A stretch of DNA of 10,350 bases. Source: Candidatus Njordarchaeota archaeon (GTDB lineage: Archaea; Asgardarchaeota; Njordarchaeia; Njordarchaeales; JAHKLH01). Positions 6,302-10,350 of this stretch are shown here, piece by piece (positions within the stretch are counted from its first letter, which is position 1; every line of letters begins with the position of its first letter). The DNA is taken from the NCBI GenBank assembly GCA_029856635.1, contig JAHKLH010000038.1:1-10350 (forward strand). The letters are read 5' to 3'. A program made the translations under genes and the position numbers. A model generated the notes under the pieces. It worked only from the letters and a program-made list of their open reading frames with translations, did no database searches and was not told where the DNA came from.

Positions 6302-7492
6302 TTATTGTTCAATTAATGATAGAATAGTTTTTTCTAGTAGATCTAATTCCACATTAATTGAAATCCTTGTTGAGCGTCCCCTTTGACCCTTCCCAGATAC
6401 CTCCACACTCATTATAGTACCTAATTCTGTTCCCAGCTCTTTTATATATTTCAATAATTGCGTAGTTCTTCTAGGTTTTTCGCCATATTCCTCACATACT
6501 TGCTGATAAAATGGCTGTAACTCACGCCGTGTTATGTATGCCTTATTTGTTATTTTAAGAGCTCTGATTATGGATAGAAGGACGATTAATTTATGTCTTC
6601 CAAGAGAATAAAGAACCTCGGGATCAACATTAATGTCAATCCTCGCGTAAGACAAATCATTTATTGCTCGCCTTACATGTTCTGGTAAAATTTCGGATGA
6701 TTTTTGCATCTCTGCTATTTCCGCCGCATAGGCTAATAGATCGATGGCAATCCGCGCATTACCATTTTTATATTGCGCAGTATAATCTGCAATAAATTCT
6801 AGTATCTCATCATTATAAGATCCAAATCTTAGAGCTAATTCTGCTCGATATCGCAGAATTTCAAATAAATCATTTTTTGAATAATCATTAAGTTTGTGAA
6901 CTTTCTTAATAAAAGAAGCTCGCGTTGCCGAATCAAGCCATTTGTACGGCCAAACTTCATTTCTACTCGTTGTTATAATGCCTATGGAAATATTTAATCG
7001 CCTCCATTCGTCGTTCTCATCTGTTCTCGATAACATGTATAGCATATCCCGTGCTCTTTCAGCCTTATCTTTGAATAACATATTAATTTCATCTAAGATT
7101 ATAAGAACCCCACATCGCATATCATGCAAAATTTTAAGAAACGAATCCATAACCTCGTATAACGATAATCCTCGCCTAGGAATCGATGGCGTAATCTTCC
7201 TAACAATTTCTACTAAAGCTTTAAATGGATTCCTTATCATATAGCAATTAACATACAGAGTTCTAACATGAGGACGCAAAGCCTGCTCAATATCTTCACC
7301 CACTCTTCTAGAAAGAACAGTTTTGCCAACACCAGCATTTCCTACAAGGGATAAGGAAATAAATCGCGCTTTCTTTTCAAAAAACTCATAAAAGAAATCA
7401 TACATCTCTTTCCGTTCATCTTCTCTTCTGGGAAGATTTGGAGGAACATAATCATGTTGCAGTCTTTCTGGATGCACTATTATTTTTTCCAA
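6302..7492 (-). CDS. cdc6: Orc1/Cdc6-family replication initiator
   Basis: Orc1/Cdc6 proteins bind origin boxes and load the MCM helicase in archaea. The 396-residue AAA+ protein shows YVPPNLPRREDE (15-26), typical of the family's N-terminal entry, Walker A GNAGVGKT (51-58), Walker B VLIILDEIN with D134 and E135, a sensor-1-like TTSRN (174-178), sensor-2 arginine R247 in GNARIAIDLL, and a C-terminal winged-helix domain (about 300-396) for DNA binding. All ATPase motifs are intact. The start is TTG 7492, backed by GGTGA six bases before it; no in-frame ATG lies near. It converges with rpl30 two bases away and is divergent from the histone gene across 253 bases. Archaeal origins often lie beside such genes. 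Whether this is the Orc1 or the Cdc6 paralogue cannot be decided here. Confidence 0.95.
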   Translation of the reverse strand: MEKIIVHPERLQHDYVPPNLPRREDERKEMYDFFYEFFEKKARFISLSLVGNAGVGKTVLSRRVGEDIEQALRPHVRTLYVNCYMIRNPFKALVEIVRKITPSIPRRGLSLYEVMDSFLKILHDMRCGVLIILDEINMLFKDKAERARDMLYMLSRTDENDEWRRLNISIGIITTSRNEVWPYKWLDSATRASFIKKVHKLNDYSKNDLFEILRYRAELALRFGSYNDEILEFIADYTAQYKNGNARIAIDLLAYAAEIAEMQKSSEILPEHVRRAINDLSYARIDINVDPEVLYSLGRHKLIVLLSIIRALKITNKAYITRRELQPFYQQVCEEYGEKPRRTTQLLKYIKELGTELGTIMSVEVSGKGQRGRSTRISINVELDLLEKTILSLIEQ

Positions 7493-7498
7493 ATATTT

Positions 7499-7503
7499 TC
7501 ACC
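7499..7503 (-). promoter_or_regulatory. Ribosome binding site deciding the TTG start of cdc6
   Basis: On the minus strand GGTGA lies six bases upstream of TTG 7492. This supports a rare TTG start over the nearest alternative, GTG at codon 6. Confidence 0.7.
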
Positions 7504-7553
7504 AATATTATTAAAAATATCTAAGACTTACTTAAAAGTAAAGGTTAATTATG

Positions 7554-7564
7554 ACTTTTTGCAC
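7554..7564 (+). repeat. ACTTTTTGCAC element in the cdc6-histone spacer
   Basis: ACTTTTTGCAC, followed by CTTATG, is a one-base-longer version of the ACTTTTGCAC arms at 8311-8320 (plus) and 8444-8453 (minus). The minus-strand copy is also followed by TTATG. Among the TGCAC occurrences I found in the window, only these three carry the full motif. The role is unknown; an initiator-binding box is one possibility. Confidence 0.4.
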
Positions 7565-7681
7565 CTTATGCCTAAATCAACAAGTTGGTCGTTCAAGTTA
7601 TTCATTTATTTCAAATCAATTTAAACGTGTGCTCGCTCGGAATCAAGAAATGTACATCCAATACCAAACCAAAAAGATAGA

Positions 7682-7689
7682 TTTAAATA
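7682..7689 (+). promoter_or_regulatory. Probable TATA box of the histone gene
   Basis: TTTAAATA lies 57-64 bases before the histone ATG. It would start transcription near 7710 and leave a leader of about 35 bases containing AGGTG (7734-7738), seven bases before the ATG. A second AT-rich run at 7705-7713 is a weaker alternative. Confidence 0.5.
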
Positions 7690-7745
7690 CCTTGCGTTTG
7701 ATAGTTATATTTTAGGAAAAAAGTTTCAATTGTAGGTGTTAAATC

Positions 7746-8033
7746 ATGGCCGAAAAAGGAAGAGTTGGTCGCATCCGCGGCTTGCCCCTTGAGCCTATTC
7801 ATCGCTTATTAAAGGCTGGAATCGTCGAATATGTTGGTGATGAAAAGAAAGCTGTAGAACTTCGAGTCGGAAAAGATGCTGTTGAAAGAACAAATCAAAT
7901 AATTGAAAAACTCATCAAAATGTTGGGTAAGATTGCAATTGGTATCGTCCTTAATGAAAATAGAAAAACCATAAAGGCAAGGGACATTGAGCGCGCATTC
8001 ACCCAGATATTCGTTAAGGAACTAATGGAGTAG
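7746..8033 (+). CDS. Archaeal histone with extended N-terminus and first loop (95 aa)
   Basis: Archaeal histones dimerise through the histone fold and wrap DNA into nucleosome-like chains. Compared with HMfB, remembered as about 69 residues, helix 1 is LPLEPIHRLLK (13-23). Helix 2 runs about 44-71 with no length change, followed by the second-loop motif RKTIKARDIE (73-82) and helix 3 (79-90). Two features are odd. There is a 12-residue basic N-terminal tail (KGRVGRIRG). The first loop between helices 1 and 2 is about 11-12 residues longer than in HMfB (residues 24-43, containing GDEKK and AVELRVG). That loop contacts DNA in known histones, so the insertion may alter wrapping or partner choice. 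ATG 7746 follows AGGTG at good spacing. The gene is divergent from cdc6. Confidence 0.9.
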   Translation: MAEKGRVGRIRGLPLEPIHRLLKAGIVEYVGDEKKAVELRVGKDAVERTNQIIEKLIKMLGKIAIGIVLNENRKTIKARDIERAFTQIFVKELME

Positions 8034-8038
8034 TCCCG

Positions 8039-8073
8039 TTTTTACGCATCGGAAATTTCACGTTTTATTTTTT
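8039..8073 (+). terminator. T-rich terminator tracts after the histone gene
   Basis: Five bases after the histone stop there is a T5 run (8039-8043), then TTTTATTTTTT (8063-8073). Archaeal polymerase terminates at such T-rich tracts without a hairpin. Further T runs at 8115-8120 and 8124-8129 could act as backup. Confidence 0.5.
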
Positions 8074-8297
8074 AAAAAATATTTCGAAGAATTCTGAGTT
8101 ACGCTTATGATGACTTTTTTCACATTTTTATTCGAGGAATTTCTTGTTTTGCCTGGTTTGAATCTGAAGGATGAGTAGCCTGAACTTCTGCGTGCAACTT
8201 AAGAAATCAATAAACCCGCTTTAAATTTGATGATCAAACAAACAATGAAGTCAGAAAAACTCAAAAAGCGCAAAAGAGTCGTCAAGAGCACTGAGTT

Positions 8298-8466
8298 CGC
8301 TCATGTTGATACTTTTGCACCTTCTTAATAAGTCTTGGTTTTGTATCGTTTTGTTGCTAACTTGATTACGAATTCTAATATTTTTGAAATTTATACGACT
8401 AATTTAATCACAAAACAAATAAAGAAACATCAGATAATCATAAGTGCAAAAGTGTTCATACGAGCG
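8298..8466. repeat. Imperfect inverted repeat, about 169 bp, centred at 8382
   Basis: The arms share CGCTC, then an eight-base variable gap that keeps several matching bases, then ACTTTTGCAC. The left arm is at 8298-8320 and the right arm, on the other strand, at 8466-8444. Further in, GTTTTGT at 8348-8354 mirrors ACAAAAC at 8410-8416 around the same centre. Between them lies a very AT-rich core (about 8358-8443). Inverted protein-binding boxes around an easily melted core match the layout of known archaeal origins. A small terminal-inverted-repeat element is the alternative; no clear target duplication is seen (only TT on both sides). Confidence 0.5.
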
Positions 8467-8514
8467 TTGTTTTTATTGTAGCTAAAAACGAACCCGCCCC
8501 TTTGCTTGATAAAA

Positions 8515-8534
8515 ACCGCAAAAATAAAAGCGGT
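8515..8534. repeat. Small hairpin upstream of thpR
   Basis: ACCGC at 8515-8519 pairs with GCGGT at 8530-8534 around a ten-base A-rich loop. It lies 45 bases before the thpR start. It could be a binding site in the promoter or chance; nothing further supports a role. Confidence 0.3.
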
Positions 8535-8578
8535 ATGCTTAAAATCATGTTTTAATTAGGATGCACAAGGGAGACAAA

Positions 8579-9139
8579 GTGGTCAGAGTTTTTATTGCAA
8601 TTGATATAGAAGATCCATTCTTGCTTGACAAACTTTGCGAAATCCAAAAAGAAATAATCAAAACACGAGCTAAGATGAAGCTTGTTGAAAGGGAAAATAT
8701 GCATATAACATTAAAGTTCCTGGGTGAAATAAGTCCAACGAAATTATCATCACTTGAAAACGCTGTGGTAAATGCATGCAAAGACTTTACTAAATTCAAA
8801 ATTGAATTAGCAAATGTAGGTGCGTTTCCATCTCCAGCAAGACCAAGAGTAGTCTGGGTTGGTGTAAGTAAGGGGGCAGAGATACTAAAACAGCTTGCCA
8901 GTGCTATAGAAAAAGAAACGGTACGAATAGGATTCAAAAAAGCTGATAAGCCATTTCACCCCCACGTTACATTGGCACGTGTTAAAATTGTTACACCAGA
9001 ATTACGTAATTTTATCTTAAAAAATCGAGAATTGCTTGTGGGCGAAGTTATCGTTAATGAAGTTAGAATTAAAGAATCAATTCTAAGGCCTCAGGGACCA
9101 CTATACAAGACATTATATAGAGTCGAACTAAGGAGTTGA
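8579..9139 (+). CDS. thpR: RNA 2',3'-cyclic phosphodiesterase / 2'-5' RNA ligase family
   Basis: ThpR belongs to the 2H phosphoesterases. Members hydrolyse 2',3'-cyclic phosphate RNA ends, and some reversibly join tRNA half-molecules by a 2'-5' bond. From GTG 8579 the protein has 186 residues, normal for the family. It shows the first HxT motif, MHITLKFLGE (H42, T44), and the second, FHPHVTLARV (H129, T131), both intact. The family usually begins directly with an RVFIAIDI strand. GTG 8579 gives that start and has GGGAG five bases before it. ATG 8561, six codons upstream, is possible but has only a poorly spaced AGG. The gene follows the 545-bp noncoding region and converges on rio1 with two bases between stops. 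The physiological substrate in archaea is not settled. Confidence 0.92.
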   Translation: MVRVFIAIDIEDPFLLDKLCEIQKEIIKTRAKMKLVERENMHITLKFLGEISPTKLSSLENAVVNACKDFTKFKIELANVGAFPSPARPRVVWVGVSKGAEILKQLASAIEKETVRIGFKKADKPFHPHVTLARVKIVTPELRNFILKNRELLVGEVIVNEVRIKESILRPQGPLYKTLYRVELRS

Positions 9140-9141
9140 TT

Positions 9142-9939
9142 TCAGAGTTCGTTTAAAATTGATTTAACTAATATACTCGGTTTTTCTCCAGTTATTTCTT
9201 CAAAAATATCATCTATGTCTGGAGTTTCATCAAGAAAGCCTTTAAAAAAGCTTACAATATGGTGTATATCTCGATAAAGAAACTGCAATGCGTAAGGATG
9301 ACTAACCCGAACCCCCTGGGCCATATCTATTATGTATGGTTCCTTTTTATCGAGTATCAATATATTAAAAGGTGATAAGTCAGCATGCACAAGTTTTGCC
9401 TTTTGAAACATCAATTTTACATCATTTATTAAGACTTTGAATGTGTATTCTGGATTAACTAATTCCTCAACATTAACAAGTTGCGGTGCTGGTGTTCCAT
9501 TTCTTCCAATAAATTGCATTACCAGCACATTACGAAAAAGTCGAATTGGCTTTGGTACATGAACTCCAGCATTGTAAGCTAATTTAAGATTTTTAAATTC
9601 TCTTCTAGCCCATGCCCATTTTTGCTTGATTGGACTTTTCCTTGCTTGAAATCTCTTATCTTGGATAACATAAATGTCTATTTTCTTAAATGCTGAAGTA
9701 TGAATACGATAAATTTTTACAGCTAATTCCTCCCCCTTTGGAGATTTAGCGTAATATACGTCCGCTTCTTTTCCAGTAGATACGGGGTAATAAATGTCTT
9801 CAATAACTCTACTTGCAATTAATTTTTCAATTGCTTCTATCGTCTTTGCATCAAATACGCCCTCTAATGCTTTTCTATATGAATAATCACGTATTCTTCG
9901 TTCTTTCTTTGTCGGCTCTCTGAATTCTTCAAAGTCCAT
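9142..9939 (-). CDS. rio1: RIO1-type serine/threonine protein kinase
   Basis: RIO1 is an atypical kinase/ATPase that acts in late maturation of the small ribosomal subunit. The 265-residue protein shows the RIO1 nucleotide loop STGKEADVY (54-62), ATP-binding K75 in AVKIYR, catalytic loop HADLSPFN with D187, and metal-binding D205 in YIIDMAQ. All are intact. The Arg/Lys-rich flexible segment (about 94-113) is where RIO1 has its family-specific loop. ATG 9939 has GGTG eight bases before it, and that site overlaps the stop codon of the upstream eif1A gene, 11 bases away. eif1A-rio1 is a well-known conserved pair in archaea. The KH-domain gene that often follows is missing: thpR converges two bases past the stop. 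Confidence 0.96.
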   Translation of the reverse strand: MDFEEFREPTKKERRIRDYSYRKALEGVFDAKTIEAIEKLIASRVIEDIYYPVSTGKEADVYYAKSPKGEELAVKIYRIHTSAFKKIDIYVIQDKRFQARKSPIKQKWAWARREFKNLKLAYNAGVHVPKPIRLFRNVLVMQFIGRNGTPAPQLVNVEELVNPEYTFKVLINDVKLMFQKAKLVHADLSPFNILILDKKEPYIIDMAQGVRVSHPYALQFLYRDIHHIVSFFKGFLDETPDIDDIFEEITGEKPSILVKSILNEL

Positions 9940-9947
9940 ATCTATAA

Positions 9948-9952
9948 CACCT
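9948..9952 (-). promoter_or_regulatory. rio1 ribosome binding site overlapping the eif1A stop codon
   Basis: On the minus strand AGGTG begins within the TAG stop of eif1A (9951-9953) and lies eight bases before the rio1 ATG. Ribosomes ending eif1A would cover it, so coupled translation is likely. Confidence 0.6.
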
Positions 9953-10283
9953 ACATTTCAAGCTCCTCCCTTAAATCCTCAGGAAGTACTTTAAGTAACT
10001 CATCCTTCCATTCTGTCTGCAACAACTTTTTTAATTCCGTTTTCTTATAAGCATAAACAACATCAGCCCTATTATCAGGATCTATACCATACCAGGGCCG
10101 CACTAAAATGATAAATCCCTCAAATATACGGACTCTTCTCATTTTTCCAGGAATTCTCACTTTTCTTATTTTTTCATCAGAACAAAGCACTTCTAACCAT
10201 GATCCCCCCAGTCTTCGTATTACATATCCAAAAAGCTCTCCTGGCTCGGGAATTCTCACGCGTGATGGTATTTTTTCTGACAT
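9951..10283 (-). CDS. eif1A: Translation initiation factor aIF1A
   Basis: aIF1A binds the A-site region of the small subunit during initiation and helps scanning or start selection. The 110-residue length is normal. The S1-like OB fold is recognisable: IPEPGELFGYVIRRLGG (11-27), a WLEVLCSD strand, then RKVRIPGKMRR (40-50), EGFIILVRPWYG (55-66) and RADVVYAYKK (72-81). The charged C-terminal helix (about 82-110) is also typical. ATG 10283 follows AAGGTGATGA, a strong anti-16S match with a rather short spacer. It is the first gene of a two-gene unit with rio1, linking translation initiation to small-subunit maturation. Confidence 0.95.
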   Translation of the reverse strand: MSEKIPSRVRIPEPGELFGYVIRRLGGSWLEVLCSDEKIRKVRIPGKMRRVRIFEGFIILVRPWYGIDPDNRADVVYAYKKTELKKLLQTEWKDELLKVLPEDLREELEM

Positions 10284-10307
10284 TTCATCACCTTACATTA
10301 TTTTTCG

Positions 10308-10315
10308 TATAAAAG
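10308..10315 (-). promoter_or_regulatory. Probable TATA box of eif1A-rio1
   Basis: CTTTTATA on the minus strand lies about 25-32 bases before the eif1A ATG. Normal spacing would place transcription start only a few bases before the ATG, leaving little room for the ribosome binding site. The TTTAAA at 10321-10326 is an alternative box giving a leader of about 15 bases. Confidence 0.35.
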
Positions 10316-10350
10316 AGAAGTTTAAACTTTTTGTTAAAAAACTGTTGAAT

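Larger units (their letters stand above)
8034..8578. other. 545-bp intergenic region with no convincing gene
   Basis: No protein gene of usual size is seen on either strand between the histone and the RNA-ligase-like gene. The region contains terminator T tracts, a perfect RTGATGA sequence at 8107 with CTGA at 8164, a TTTAAATTTG sequence at 8220-8229, a 27-codon frame at 8245-8328, an imperfect inverted repeat at 8298-8466 around a very AT-rich core, and a small hairpin at 8515-8534. No GC-rich structured RNA of the kind usual in AT-rich thermophiles is visible. Such a long gap is unusual in an otherwise tightly packed window. Proximity to cdc6 makes a replication-origin role worth testing. 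Confidence 0.6.

Noticed and set aside
7493..7745. Search for canonical ORB boxes (TTCCAGTGGAAA type) beside cdc6
   Set aside because: No match seen by eye on either strand. Only the different ACTTTTGCAC-like element recurs.
8245..8328. 27-codon plus-strand frame with a Lys/Arg-rich start, about 25 bases after TTTAAATTTG
   Set aside because: Very short, no ribosome binding site, and it runs into the left arm of the inverted repeat. A leaderless peptide cannot be excluded but is not supported.
8298..8466. Reading the inverted repeat as a MITE-like mobile element
   Set aside because: No convincing target duplication (only TT on each side) and no full-length second copy in the window. Kept only as an alternative to the origin idea.
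8545..8937. 130-codon minus-strand frame over thpR
   Set aside because: Antisense to a protein with both catalytic HxT motifs intact.
1..10350. CRISPR arrays, insertion sequences, transposase or phage genes, tRNA and rRNA genes
   Set aside because: None seen. Repeats are limited to the intergenic elements listed and the 12-base repeat in the membrane-protein tail.

Overview
The window comes from an archaeon. The evidence is an archaeal-type Orc1/Cdc6 initiator, a histone-fold protein, archaeal/eukaryote-type L18, S5 and L30, RIO1 kinase, aIF1A and an archaeal 2'-5' RNA ligase-like protein. Several starts are preceded by GGTGA-type ribosome binding sites, and TATA-like boxes stand where archaeal promoters are expected. 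The sequence is AT-rich by eye. I cannot place the lineage firmly from sequence alone: a TACK-type or other deep-branching archaeon is a guess.

Layout, left to right. Positions 1-277 are AT-rich with no gene seen. A small four-cysteine protein (278-505, minus) points leftward. A plus-strand pair follows with ATGA stop/start overlap: an unrecognised 609-residue coiled-coil protein with a probable C-terminal winged helix, and an ICC-like metallophosphoesterase. Converging on it with a 36-base overlap is a minus-strand pair, also ATGA-coupled: a two-helix membrane protein with a Glu/Lys tail, then deoxyribose-phosphate aldolase. A 77-bp divergent promoter region separates this from the rpl18-rps5-rpl30 fragment of the spc ribosomal protein operon. 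That fragment ends two bases from the convergent orc1/cdc6 gene.

orc1/cdc6 is divergent from a histone gene. Downstream of the histone lies a 545-bp stretch with no convincing gene. It holds T-rich terminator tracts and an imperfect inverted repeat centred at 8382, whose arms share CGCTC and ACTTTTGCAC and enclose a very AT-rich core. A near copy of ACTTTTGCAC also lies between cdc6 and the histone gene. This arrangement resembles an archaeal replication origin, although the motif is not the published ORB sequence. The window closes with thpR (plus) converging on the rio1-eif1A pair (minus).

By function, the window mixes translation and ribosome biogenesis (L18, S5, L30, RIO1, aIF1A), replication and chromatin (Orc1/Cdc6, histone), nucleoside and RNA-end metabolism (DeoC, ThpR), and one uncharacterised pair (609-residue protein plus phosphoesterase) that may form a nucleic-acid-processing module. 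The most interesting items are that pair, the inverted-repeat region near cdc6, and the histone with a lengthened first loop.
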